From NCBI GenBank assembly GCA_031369365.1, contig JANMOP010000014.1, forward strand, positions 1 to 64,000: a stretch of DNA of 64,000 bases. The letters are read 5' to 3'. Below are positions 16,025 through 24,388 of the stretch, piece by piece (position 1 is the first letter of the stretch; the number at the start of each line of letters is the position of its first letter). This DNA is from Methylotenera_A sp031369365. GTDB taxonomy: Bacteria; Pseudomonadota; Gammaproteobacteria; Burkholderiales; Methylophilaceae. A program made the translations under genes and the position numbers. The notes under the pieces are model-generated. The model saw only the letters and a program-made list of their open reading frames with translations. It was not told where the DNA came from and made no database searches.

Positions 16025-17034
16025 TTGGCAGCAGGTTTTAGCGCCGCTGTAAATTCTTCATCCAGCTCGCCATTAATGGCCTTAAGCGCAACCCGCGTTT
16101 TCTCTACATCATCCGCCTTACCAGCCCGATTTGCCATCAACCCAAGCTCAATCAATGTTGCCACATGTTGTGGATGAAGGCTAAGCGTTTTTTGAAAGTA
16201 CTGGTAAGCCTTAGTTAAATCGCCTAAATTTTCTTCTGCCACACCCGCGTAGAATAAAGCTTCTGGACTAGTTGGTTCTTTGGTAATCCATTCTTGCGCC
16301 ACAATTTTTAAATCAGCCCATTTTTCGTTTTGATACGGCAACACTACGCGCATAAAAAACGGCCGTTGTGGCTCTGGCGCATCCCAAAACGGTAGTTCAT
16401 TGGTATCAAGCGACGCTATGTCGGGCGCATTTAATAAGGCCTTAATCCATTTTACAGGCATATTATAAAAATAAGCCCCGCCGCGCCCTGGGCTTTTAAA
16501 AGTACTGAGCGCAACCAGTTTGCCCTCTGCATCAAACACTGGGCTGCCGCTCGCACCCATCACAAACGAGGCGTCGGTACGCACCACTTGACTGTCGTCA
16601 TGCGGATATAAAGCTTTAATTTTGCCATAGGTGGCTTGTGGCTTGGGCGGCCCGCCAGGAAAGCCGATTGAAAATATGGCTTGCTCGTTTACTAAGTTTT
16701 CAGAATCGCCTAACTCCACTGGTATCAGGTCAAGATATTGAAAGCGTAAAATACAAAGATCGTGTTTCCAATCTGCTTTCATGGTGTCTGGCACAAAACT
16801 TTCACCAAATTTACTAATTTTTACACCTGTAGCGTTAGCGATAACATGGCAATTAGTCGCCACTGAATCTTTACTGACTACTACACCAGTGCCAACCCCA
16901 TGCCCACCAGATTTGGTAGCCACGTGTACCTTAACTACAGAGGCTTTAAGCTTAAATGCCAGCTCATGATTAGGCTGTGCGCTTAAAGTGGGTTGAGAAG
17001 AAATTAAAGTAAGTAAAGCTAAAATTAAGCGCAT
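16021..17034 (-). CDS. secreted trypsin-like serine protease with C-terminal TPR (paralogue)
   Basis: It has the same layout as the gene at 718-1749. A signal peptide covers residues 1-19 (cut after TLSAQ). The protease domain has His63 (NCHVIAN), Asp92 (WKHDLCIL) and Ser162 (GASGSPVFD). A PVKWIKALL helix follows, then TPR-like repeats from about residue 240 (ALFYAGVAEENLGD, ATLIELGLMANRAG). The active-site Gly-Ser-Gly-Ser-Pro is closer to classic HtrA-type sequences than in the paralogue. There is no PDZ domain. The two proteins share several long blocks (KADW.HDLCIL, SPGR, FFM.VV.PY), so they arose by duplication. Function is unknown beyond exported proteolysis. Confidence 0.8.
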   Translation of the reverse strand: MRLILALLTLISSQPTLSAQPNHELAFKLKASVVKVHVATKSGGHGVGTGVVVSKDSVATNCHVIANATGVKISKFGESFVPDTMKADWKHDLCILRFQYLDLIPVELGDSENLVNEQAIFSIGFPGGPPKPQATYGKIKALYPHDDSQVVRTDASFVMGASGSPVFDAEGKLVALSTFKSPGRGGAYFYNMPVKWIKALLNAPDIASLDTNELPFWDAPEPQRPFFMRVVLPYQNEKWADLKIVAQEWITKEPTSPEALFYAGVAEENLGDLTKAYQYFQKTLSLHPQHVATLIELGLMANRAGKADDVEKTRVALKAINGELDEEFTAALKPAAN

Positions 17035-17192
17035 ACAAACACTTTCTATAATTAAGGTGTTGTTAAATGACAGCTGTTTAAAATATTAATTCTTATCTAA
17101 TACCAAACAGTTTGCCAAATTTAATGCTTTTTGTGTGTGACAATCCTCACAAAACTTGTAAAATAGTGCATTCTAGAATTTAACTAAAATTT

Positions 17193-17933
17193 ATGCAGAC
17201 ACAATCGCACATTGCTGATATTTCCACACCTACAGGCGTAATGCGAACTTATATTCATAGGCCAACGCATAACAAACCTGTGCCTGCCATTCTATTTTAC
17301 TCCGAAATTTTTCAACAAACAGGTCCAATTGAGCGTGCTGCTATTTACATGGCGGGTCAAGGCTTTGCGGTGCTGGTGCCAGAGGTGTTTCACGAGCTAA
17401 ACCCCATTGGCACGGTGCTGGGCTACGACGACGCAGGCCGCATTAAAGGCAATAACGACAAGGCCGCCAAAGATGTACAGGGCTACGATACCGATAATCG
17501 TGCCATGATAGATTATTTAACCACGCAAGATTGGTACAACGGCAATGTGGGCGCAATGGGTTATTGCATAGGCGGGCATTTGGCTTTCCGCGCGGCTTTG
17601 CAGACAGAGGTTAAAGCGACCGCCTGTTTTTACGCTACCGATTTACACATTAATAACATCCCCAGTAAGCCTAATCAGCACAGTATGGAGCGCCTAGCCG
17701 ATATTAAAGGCGAGCTAATGATGATTTGGGGCAAGCAAGACAATCACGTACCCGTAGCAGGCCGCCAGCTAGTACATCAAAAAATGACAGACGCCAATTT
17801 AAATTTTACTTGGCATGAATTTAATGCACAGCACGCGTTTATGCGCGATGGCGAAGCGCGTTACGATTCAGAGTTAGCGGGCTTATGTTATTTAATGAGT
17901 ACCATGTTATTTAATCGAACACTTAAAACTTAG
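17193..17933 (+). CDS. dienelactone hydrolase family protein
   Basis: This alpha/beta hydrolase has the dienelactone hydrolase triad: Cys125 in GYCIGG, Asp182 in WGKQDNHVP and His213 in QHAFM, with Glu39 in FYSEIF near the nucleophile. The 246-residue length is normal. True substrates of this family are varied (lactones, esters), and no aromatic degradation genes are near, so the substrate is unknown. The ATG is close to the likely promoter (TAAAAT around 17159) and has no clear ribosome site. The next gene, gnd, follows after 86 bp and may be independent. Confidence 0.85.
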   Translation: MQTQSHIADISTPTGVMRTYIHRPTHNKPVPAILFYSEIFQQTGPIERAAIYMAGQGFAVLVPEVFHELNPIGTVLGYDDAGRIKGNNDKAAKDVQGYDTDNRAMIDYLTTQDWYNGNVGAMGYCIGGHLAFRAALQTEVKATACFYATDLHINNIPSKPNQHSMERLADIKGELMMIWGKQDNHVPVAGRQLVHQKMTDANLNFTWHEFNAQHAFMRDGEARYDSELAGLCYLMSTMLFNRTLKT

Positions 17934-18019
17934 CAGCAATTTCCCCCAAAACAAAAGCCACAAGCCTTTGTTTTATTTTAACTTAAAGCGCTAAAAGAGC
18001 GCAGACAAAGAGAAAAGAT

Positions 18020-19534
18020 ATGACTACAAAAAATGCTGATATTGGCCTAGTTGGCCTTGCCGTGATGGGGCAAAATCTTGCCCTTAATATTGCCGATCAC
18101 GGCTATACCATTGCGGTGTACAACCGCGATCCTAAAAAAATGACTAACTTTATTAAAGAGTGCAAGGCAAACGAACCTTCGCACGCTAATGTGGTGGGTC
18201 ATGCTGATTTGGCTTCTTTTGTGCTTAGCATTAAGCGACCGCGCAAAATCGTGCTGCTGGTAAAAGCAGGCAGCGCGACCGATGTAACGATTAATGCGTT
18301 ACTGCCGTTTTTAGAAGAAGGCGACATTATTATTGACGGCGGCAATTCATTATGGACAGACACCATTCGCCGCGAAAAAGAGTTAGCGGTAAAAGGCATT
18401 GATTTCATTGGTTCTGGTGTATCTGGCGGCGAAACTGGCGCGCGTTTTGGCCCAAGTTTAATGCCATCTGGCACGCGCAAAGCTTGGGCGAGTTTGGAGC
18501 CAATTTGGCGTGACATTGCTGCAAAAGTAGATTCAGTCACAGGTGAGCCAATGGAAGGCGGCAAGCCAGGCAAACCAGTAGTAGGTGGTTTTTCATGTGC
18601 GGAATATATTGGCCCAGATGGCTCAGGGCATTATGTGAAGATGGTGCACAACGGTATTGAATATATCGATATGCAGCTTATTTGCGAGGCCTATTGGCTC
18701 ATGAAAAACTTACTTGGTATGCCAGCTGATGAAATCGGTAAAATATTCGCAGAGTGGAACAAAGGCGAATTATCCAGTTTCTTAATCGAAATTACCGCCG
18801 ATATTTTGCAACAAAAAGATCCAATGACTAAAGGCTTCTTGGTGGATCAAATTTTAGATACCGCAGGTCAAAAAGGCACCGGCCAATGGACAGCCGCCAA
18901 TGCGCTTGAGCTTGGTGCGCCTGCTAACGCCATCGCCGCAGCGGTGTATGCGCGCGCACTCTCTAGCTTGAAAGAGGAACGTGTAGAAGCCAGCAAAATT
19001 TTAAAAGGCCCAGCAATTAAGCATGAGACAGACAAAAAAGCCATTATTGATGCGATTAAAAACGCGCTGTATTGCAGCAAAATATGCGCTTACGCACAAG
19101 GTTTTCAGCTGATTGATAAAGCACAAGTGGCGTATAACTGGAAGCTTAACTTTGGCGAGCTGGCACAAATTTGGCGCGGTGGTTGTATTATTCGCGCCCG
19201 CTTTTTGCAAAAAATCACCGAAGCTTACGCACTTAATTCACGTTTGAAAAACTTGATGCTAGACCCATACTTCACTAAAGCCATGAACGACGGCCAAGCT
19301 GGCTGGCGTAAAGTGATTGCTTTAGCGGTGACTAACGGTATTCCCGCACAAGGCTTTAGTGCGGCGATGGCATATTACGATGGCTACCGCAGTGCCGATT
19401 TACCAGCTAACTTATTGCAAGGCCAACGTGATTATTTTGGCGCGCATACTTACGAGCGTAAAGATCAGCCTCGCGGTCAGTTCTACCATTTAGATTGGCC
19501 AGAACCAAAACGTCCGCAATTGCTGATTGAATAA
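18020..19534 (+). CDS. gnd: 6-phosphogluconate dehydrogenase (decarboxylating)
   Basis: The enzyme oxidises 6-phosphogluconate to ribulose 5-phosphate. In ribulose-monophosphate methylotrophs it is part of the cyclic formaldehyde oxidation route. The N-terminal Rossmann motif GLVGLAVMGQNLALNIADHG is at residues 10-29, NRDPKK follows beta-2, SGGETGARFGPSLMPSG is the substrate loop, and catalytic Lys207 lies in HYVKMVHNGIEY. The C-terminal domain includes IWRGGCIIRA. At 504 residues it is somewhat longer than E. coli Gnd (468). It ends in a clear terminator and appears monocistronic. Confidence 0.97.
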   Translation: MTTKNADIGLVGLAVMGQNLALNIADHGYTIAVYNRDPKKMTNFIKECKANEPSHANVVGHADLASFVLSIKRPRKIVLLVKAGSATDVTINALLPFLEEGDIIIDGGNSLWTDTIRREKELAVKGIDFIGSGVSGGETGARFGPSLMPSGTRKAWASLEPIWRDIAAKVDSVTGEPMEGGKPGKPVVGGFSCAEYIGPDGSGHYVKMVHNGIEYIDMQLICEAYWLMKNLLGMPADEIGKIFAEWNKGELSSFLIEITADILQQKDPMTKGFLVDQILDTAGQKGTGQWTAANALELGAPANAIAAAVYARALSSLKEERVEASKILKGPAIKHETDKKAIIDAIKNALYCSKICAYAQGFQLIDKAQVAYNWKLNFGELAQIWRGGCIIRARFLQKITEAYALNSRLKNLMLDPYFTKAMNDGQAGWRKVIALAVTNGIPAQGFSAAMAYYDGYRSADLPANLLQGQRDYFGAHTYERKDQPRGQFYHLDWPEPKRPQLLIE

Positions 19535-19566
19535 AAGCTGACAGCAATTTAGCTAGAAAGCAACGT

Positions 19567-19596
19567 GGGTTGGCAGTAATGCCACCCGCTTTTTTC
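19567..19596 (+). terminator. rho-independent terminator of gnd
   Basis: GGGTTGGCA (19567-19575), GTAA loop and TGCCACCC (19580-19587), with a single bulged T, are followed by GC and six T residues. Confidence 0.75.
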
Positions 19597-19622
19597 TTTA
19601 AAGCCAAATTATATGCTTAAGC

Positions 19623-19817
19623 TTAAACGCAGTCGCTGTACGCTTCTAGCGTACGACTAAAACTTGGTGGTTTAACTTGTTCCGCAACTTCGGGTAGTTT
19701 CGCTTTATCAGCTTTTGAATCACTTACCAGTTTGGTAGAGATGGCCAATTTGGCAGTGGCTTGGGTTTTTACAACGTTATTAACATTACTTGTTTCTAAA
19801 TTTGCTGCTTGCATCAT
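19623..19817 (-). CDS. small hypothetical protein (64 aa)
   Basis: I do not recognise this protein. It is Ala/Lys/Val-rich (VVKTQATAKLAISTKLVSDSK), with no membrane helix, and ends in a lone Cys (YSDCV). The start is the ATG at 19817, preceded by AAAAGGAAAAC. An upstream in-frame start at 19865 would add 16 residues with no ribosome site. It is convergent with gnd and shares the terminator region. It might be a flagellar- or stress-type small protein, but nothing in the sequence decides this. Confidence 0.45.
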   Translation of the reverse strand: MMQAANLETSNVNNVVKTQATAKLAISTKLVSDSKADKAKLPEVAEQVKPPSFSRTLEAYSDCV

Positions 19818-20100
19818 GTTTTCCTTTTGGGATTTAAAGCTACTGGAATTTTGTTCCATTAGCATGTGAGTCTAATCTATTAAAATAATTCATTCATTTC
19901 ATAGGTTTAGTCTATAAACTAAATTAATCATTACAGTTTGATGTATAACGCGGCACATCTGCTGCGGAATACAAAAAAAATATTTTTTCCTTATTTGATT
20001 AAAGCAATAGCCATACCAAACTTATACAAAACATAAATTTTTGCAGCAAAGCACAGATATTCGCCCGTAAAATAGTGCTTTCCAGTAAAATTAATCTACT

Positions 20101-20304
20101 ATGAACATTATTATTAACGGCAACGCCAAGCAGTTTGATAGCGAAAACATGACAATCTTGGCACTTGTGGCGACACTTAATTTAACTGGCAAGCGCTTGG
20201 CGATTGAAAAAAATGGCGGAATTGTGCCGCGCAGCCAGTTTGATACGGTGAATTTGCAAGATGGCGATAAGCTGGAAATTGTCGGTGCAGTCGGCGGCGG
20301 ATAG
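20101..20304 (+). CDS. thiS: sulfur carrier protein ThiS
   Basis: ThiS is a ubiquitin-fold sulfur carrier. Its C-terminal Gly-Gly is adenylated and converted to a thiocarboxylate that donates sulfur for the thiazole of thiamine. The 67 residues begin with the NIIINGNAK beta strand, include a central PRSQFDTVNLQDGDKLEIV segment and end in GAVGGG. thiG follows 9 bp downstream, so they are co-transcribed. The upstream 283 bp do not contain a recognisable TPP riboswitch. Confidence 0.96.
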   Translation: MNIIINGNAKQFDSENMTILALVATLNLTGKRLAIEKNGGIVPRSQFDTVNLQDGDKLEIVGAVGGG

Positions 20305-20313
20305 ACTAAAAAT

Positions 20314-21102
20314 ATGAGCGAAAAATTAATGATTGCAGGGCAAGCTTACCACTCGCGCTTATTGGTGGGTACGGGCAAATACAAAGATTTTGCCGAGACC
20401 CGCGCCGCGATTGATGCCAGTGGCGCGCAGATTGTGACGGTGGCAATTAGGCGCACCAATATTGGCCAAACAGCGGGTGAGCCGTCATTGCTAGAGTATT
20501 TGCCGCCCGAAGAATTCACCTATTTACCCAATACGGCAGGCTGCTATTCGGCGGATGACGCGGTGCGTACTTTAAGATTAGCTAGAGAACTTTTGGATGG
20601 TCACAAACTGGTTAAACTGGAAGTGCTAGGCGACCCAAAAACGCTGTATCCGAATGTGCTTGAGACGATTTCCGCCGCTAAAATCCTAGTAAAAGATGGC
20701 TTTGACGTGATGGTTTATACCTCGGACGACCCGATTATCGCCAAACAGTTAGAAGAGATAGGTTGTTGCGCGGTGATGCCATTGGCCTCATTAATCGGCT
20801 CTGGTATGGGTATTTTAAACCCGTGGAATTTACAAATTATTATCGAAAACGCAAAAATCCCCGTATTGGTAGATGCAGGTATTGGTAGCGCGGCCGATGC
20901 AGCGGTTGCGATGGAGCTTGGTTGCGACGGTGTGCTAATGAACACCGCCATTGCGGCCGCGCGCGACCCAGTGATGATGGCAGGCGCGATGAAAAAAGCC
21001 ATTGAAGCAGGACGTGAATCTTTTCTGGCAGGGCGTATGCCAAAAAAACTCTATTCCGCCAGCCCAAGCTCACCGACATCTGGTTTAATTACGGCGGCAT
21101 AA
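20314..21102 (+). CDS. thiG: thiazole synthase ThiG
   Basis: ThiG is a TIM-barrel enzyme that forms the thiazole phosphate from 1-deoxy-D-xylulose 5-phosphate, dehydroglycine or iminoglycine, and ThiS-thiocarboxylate. The N-terminal SRLLVGTGKYKDF, the Schiff-base Lys101 in LVKLEVLGD, and the phosphate-binding VDAGIGSAADA and GVLMNTAIA motifs are all seen. Length (262) is normal. It lies in the thiS-thiG pair. apaG starts 9 bp after its stop, so the operon may continue into apaG and mltA. Confidence 0.97.
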   Translation: MSEKLMIAGQAYHSRLLVGTGKYKDFAETRAAIDASGAQIVTVAIRRTNIGQTAGEPSLLEYLPPEEFTYLPNTAGCYSADDAVRTLRLARELLDGHKLVKLEVLGDPKTLYPNVLETISAAKILVKDGFDVMVYTSDDPIIAKQLEEIGCCAVMPLASLIGSGMGILNPWNLQIIIENAKIPVLVDAGIGSAADAAVAMELGCDGVLMNTAIAAARDPVMMAGAMKKAIEAGRESFLAGRMPKKLYSASPSSPTSGLITAA

Positions 21103-21111
21103 CCATCTAAA

Positions 21112-21498
21112 ATGACGGCTACTGACAAAAAATATGCGTTTATGGTGAGTGTACACACTGCTTACTTTGCAGATCAATCTAACCCCGATGATAGCAAATA
21201 TGCTTTTGCCTACACCGTGACCATTAGTAATGTGGGTAGCGTCGCTGCACAATTGATTAGCCGTCATTGGATTATTACAGATGCGAATAATAATGTGCAG
21301 GAAGTGAAAGGTTTGGGCGTGGTAGGCGCGCAGCCCTTATTGCAGCCAGGTCAACAGTTTGAATATACTAGCGGGACGCTACTGGCTACGCCCGTTGGCT
21401 CTATGCGCGGCAGCTATAAAATAGTGGCAGAAGATGGCACCATGTTTGATGCGATTATTGAGCCTTTTACCTTGGCTGTGCCTAAAATGTTGAACTGA
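21112..21498 (+). CDS. apaG: ApaG domain protein
   Basis: ApaG is a small immunoglobulin-like beta-sandwich protein. E. coli mutants link it to Co2+ resistance and Mg2+ efflux. The conserved GLGVVGAQPLLQPGQQFEYTSG and GSMRGSYKIVAEDG segments identify it. The length of 128 residues is typical. It is 9 bp after thiG and 21 bp before mltA. Confidence 0.95.
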   Translation: MTATDKKYAFMVSVHTAYFADQSNPDDSKYAFAYTVTISNVGSVAAQLISRHWIITDANNNVQEVKGLGVVGAQPLLQPGQQFEYTSGTLLATPVGSMRGSYKIVAEDGTMFDAIIEPFTLAVPKMLN

Positions 21499-21519
21499 TT
21501 AAAGTGAGCTAATGATATT

Positions 21520-22749
21520 TTGCAAAAACTTTCTATATTAATTAAACTTTATATATTAATTTTACTGGCGCTGCTTAGCACTTCTTGTGCAAATCGCATT
21601 GTAAAACCTGCTTGTAACTGTGACGACAATACGCCAACTGTTGCTGTGATTGAAGCGCAAAAAAATACAGAAAGCATAAAGCCAAATGAGTCAAAAATAG
21701 CCGAGTATAGCTTGCTTAAACCCATCTCTTGGCGCAACGCCGAAATTTTGCTGGATGATAATACCGTTGAAGCTTGGGAGGCATGGCTACAAAGCTGTCA
21801 AGGCTTAAAAAACAAACCAAAATGGAAAGCCGTTTGCCAAACAGCCAGTATAATTAATCAGCCGAATGATGCAGATGTAAATAGATACTTTGTTCAAAAT
21901 TTTGATGTGTTTCAGGCGAGCAATGTGGATGGTAGCGAAACAGGTTTAATTACAGGCTATTACGTGCCGAAAATGCGCGGCAGCCGCACCAAAACTGCGC
22001 AGTTTTTGCAGCCAGTATATCGAGAACCTACGGACTTGATTACTGTGGAGCTGAGCGAACTTTACCCTGATTTAAAATACAAGCGCGTGCGTGGTAAATT
22101 GCAAGGTAATAAGTTGGTGCCCTATTTGCAACGTGCAGATATTGATAGCGCAAATACGCCTTTGGCGGGTAACGAAATTGCTTGGGTGGCCGATGCTGTT
22201 GAGTTATTTTTCTTGCAAATTCAAGGTTCTGGTATTATTGAGCTAGAAAATGGTCAGCAACTTCCGATTGGTTATGCCAACCAAAACGGCCATGCTTACA
22301 ACTCAATTGGCAAAATTTTGATTGAGCGCGGAGAATTAACGCGTGACCAAGCTAGCATGCAAGGCATTAAAAACTGGGCGCTTAAAAATCCACAAAAATT
22401 GCAAGAATTACTAAATACCAACCCAAGTTATGTGTTTTTTAGAGAGCTACCTGCTGGGCTGCCAGGTCCGCTTGGTGCGCTTGGCGTGCCAATTACTGCT
22501 GAGCGCAGCGTAGCGATTGACCCAAAATTTGTGCCGCTTGGCGCACCGATATTTTTATCTACAACACAACCCAACAGCAATAAACCACTACAACGCTTGA
22601 TGATGGCGCAAGATACGGGCGGTGCAATTAAAGGCGGAGTGCGAGCTGATTTTTATTGGGGTGCAGGCGATGTGGCTGGAGCAAAAGCTGGCAGTATGAA
22701 ACAAGCTGGTAAAGTTTGGGTGCTGCTGCCTAAAGGATTTTTTAACTAA
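21520..22749 (+). CDS. mltA: membrane-bound lytic murein transglycosylase A
   Basis: MltA cleaves peptidoglycan glycan strands to form 1,6-anhydromuropeptides at the outer membrane. The N-terminus is a signal sequence ending LLSTSC, so a lipoprotein with Cys23 is likely though the lipobox is imperfect. The MltA domain has GYYVPKMRGSR and the FFLQIQGSGI motif. The C-terminal 3D domain carries the catalytic Asp365 in AQDTGGAIKG. The frame starts with TTG at 21520; the nearby ATG at 21512 is in another frame. Length (409) is normal. Confidence 0.93.
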   Translation: MQKLSILIKLYILILLALLSTSCANRIVKPACNCDDNTPTVAVIEAQKNTESIKPNESKIAEYSLLKPISWRNAEILLDDNTVEAWEAWLQSCQGLKNKPKWKAVCQTASIINQPNDADVNRYFVQNFDVFQASNVDGSETGLITGYYVPKMRGSRTKTAQFLQPVYREPTDLITVELSELYPDLKYKRVRGKLQGNKLVPYLQRADIDSANTPLAGNEIAWVADAVELFFLQIQGSGIIELENGQQLPIGYANQNGHAYNSIGKILIERGELTRDQASMQGIKNWALKNPQKLQELLNTNPSYVFFRELPAGLPGPLGALGVPITAERSVAIDPKFVPLGAPIFLSTTQPNSNKPLQRLMMAQDTGGAIKGGVRADFYWGAGDVAGAKAGSMKQAGKVWVLLPKGFFN

Positions 22750-22773
22750 TAATTTGATTGAAAGCTGGGCAAT

Positions 22774-22802
22774 AAAAAAGCGCTCTGGCAGAGCGCTTTT
22801 TT
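22774..22802. terminator. bidirectional terminator between mltA and pqqA
   Basis: AAAAAAGCGCTC at 22774-22785 and GAGCGCTTTTTT at 22791-22802 form a perfect stem with a 5-nt loop and T-runs on both strands. It ends mltA and the convergent pqqA. Confidence 0.9.
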
Positions 22803-22830
22803 GTAGAACAGACAAAAATACTTGTTTTAC

Positions 22831-22902
22831 TTATTTATTCATAACATACATTGTAACTTCGAAACCGAAACGCATTTCAGTAGCAGCTGGTGTTGTCCAC
22901 AT
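22831..22902 (-). CDS. pqqA: coenzyme PQQ precursor peptide PqqA
   Basis: The 23-residue product starts MWTTPAATEMRFGFEVTMY and ends VMNK. It is the ribosomal precursor of pyrroloquinoline quinone, the cofactor of methanol dehydrogenases. Glu15 and Tyr19 (E-V-T-M-Y), which PqqE cross-links to make PQQ, are both present. GAGGAG lies 8 nt before the ATG at 22902. No pqqB, C, D or E gene is in the window, so this is a stand-alone copy. The gene is too short for most ORF callers. It has its own 124-bp upstream region (22903-23026) and the shared terminator at 22774-22802. Confidence 0.96.
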   Translation of the reverse strand: MWTTPAATEMRFGFEVTMYVMNK

Positions 22903-23026
22903 CGTAATTCTCCTCAAGTTAAAATTCGCTAGGTTCTAGTTGCATCACTGCTTTCACAAACCCATCACGTAGATGAATAATACGCTGAGTGCAAAAACGC
23001 AACAGCTTAAAACTACTTAAATTGGC

Positions 23027-24388
23027 CTAATGATTTTCATTAGATTGTGGCTGCTTAGCCCAGCGTATAAAGCTTGTGTAGTACTCTGGCTGGCGTAAGC
23101 ACAAGTAAATAGTGACGACAATATTGAGTAAAGCGGTAGCTAAAAATAGCTGTGGAATGCTGAAGCCAAGCTTGAAAATCCAAATTGAAAAGCCCGCAGA
23201 TGCCACCATAAATAAGGCGTTCATAATATTGTTGGCGGCAATCACGCGCGATTGATGGCTTTTTTCAGAGCGCGTTTGTAACAGCACATACAATGGAACA
23301 ATGTAAAAGCCGCCAAATAGGCCAATTAAAGCGATGTCGGCGAGTAAGCGCCAATGGCTAAGCGTACTAATGCTAGGTGTACTAATATTAAGCGTGCCAA
23401 TAAAGCTTAAATAACTTTGCAAGGCAGGGCTGGAAGCCGCATGGATACTAGTGCTTGAGGCATACAAATCTGCACCAAATAGCGTTAAACCAATCGCGCC
23501 AAACACTACCAAACCTATCTCTACGCGGCCTTTAGAGAGCTTTTCACACAGTAGCGAGCCCAGCCCAATGCCAATAGAAAACACAGAAAGCAGCAAAATA
23601 AATACGCTTTCGTCACCATGCAAAACGTCTTTAGCCAAGCTGGGAAACTGTGCCAACAAAGTTGCGCCGTAAAACCAAAACCATGAAATAGCCACAATCG
23701 CCAACCAAATTTGTTGTTGCGGCCATATCAACTTGACGTTGCGTATGGTTTCGGTGATGGGGTTCCAATTAATTTTAAGTGCGCTATCTGCAGCGGGTGA
23801 GTTTGGCACGCCACGACTTGTGCAATAACCCAGCATGGCAATAAATAAAATGGCGATGCTGGTGAATAACTCGTGCTGATGCACGGTAGCGAGCCATGCG
23901 CCTAGCACTTGGCCAAGCAAAATGGCCACAAAGCTACCCATTTCCACCATGCCATTGCCGCCTATTAGCTCGTGTTCTTTTAAATGTTGCGGTAAATAGG
24001 AGTATTTAACAGGACCAAACAAGGTGGAATGCATGCCCATCATAAAAAGTGCAGTTGCCAACAGCCAAATGTTGTGCATAAAAAAGCCTACACTGGCAAA
24101 TAGCATAATGGCAATCTCAAACGCTTTAACCAAGCGAATAATCTGCGATTTTTCATACTTATCAGCGATTTGCCCTGCAGTGGCCGAGAACAAAAAGAAC
24201 GGCAAAATAAACACGCCTGGCAATAGTGTAACCAGCGTTGCACCATCTAGGCTACTAAGACTAGCTGCATGAAATGCCACCAAGGTGATAAGCGCAGTTT
24301 TAAATACATTATCGTTAAATGCACCTAAAAACTGGGTGAAGAAAAAAGGGCGAAAACGTTGTTCTTTTAATAATTGAAATTGATTCAC
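23027..24388 (-). CDS. MFS transporter, LplT-like lysophospholipid flippase
   Basis: This is a 12-helix MFS protein of 453 residues. The N-terminal FRPFFFTQFLGAFNDNVFKTAL block is the hallmark of the LplT/YgeD branch. It starts with GTG at 24388, overlapping by one base the TAG stop of aas. In E. coli, LplT flips lysophosphatidylethanolamine inward and Aas re-acylates it. It is longer than E. coli LplT (about 397), with an extended loop around residues 270-335. Gene order and the translational overlap support the same partnership. Confidence 0.88.
   Translation of the reverse strand: MNQFQLLKEQRFRPFFFTQFLGAFNDNVFKTALITLVAFHAASLSSLDGATLVTLLPGVFILPFFLFSATAGQIADKYEKSQIIRLVKAFEIAIMLFASVGFFMHNIWLLATALFMMGMHSTLFGPVKYSYLPQHLKEHELIGGNGMVEMGSFVAILLGQVLGAWLATVHQHELFTSIAILFIAMLGYCTSRGVPNSPAADSALKINWNPITETIRNVKLIWPQQQIWLAIVAISWFWFYGATLLAQFPSLAKDVLHGDESVFILLLSVFSIGIGLGSLLCEKLSKGRVEIGLVVFGAIGLTLFGADLYASSTSIHAASSPALQSYLSFIGTLNISTPSISTLSHWRLLADIALIGLFGGFYIVPLYVLLQTRSEKSHQSRVIAANNIMNALFMVASAGFSIWIFKLGFSIPQLFLATALLNIVVTIYLCLRQPEYYTSFIRWAKQPQSNENH

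Noticed and set aside
19866..20100. TPP riboswitch before thiS
   Set aside because: The conserved thi-box segments (CTGAGA and ACCTGA-type cores) are not found.
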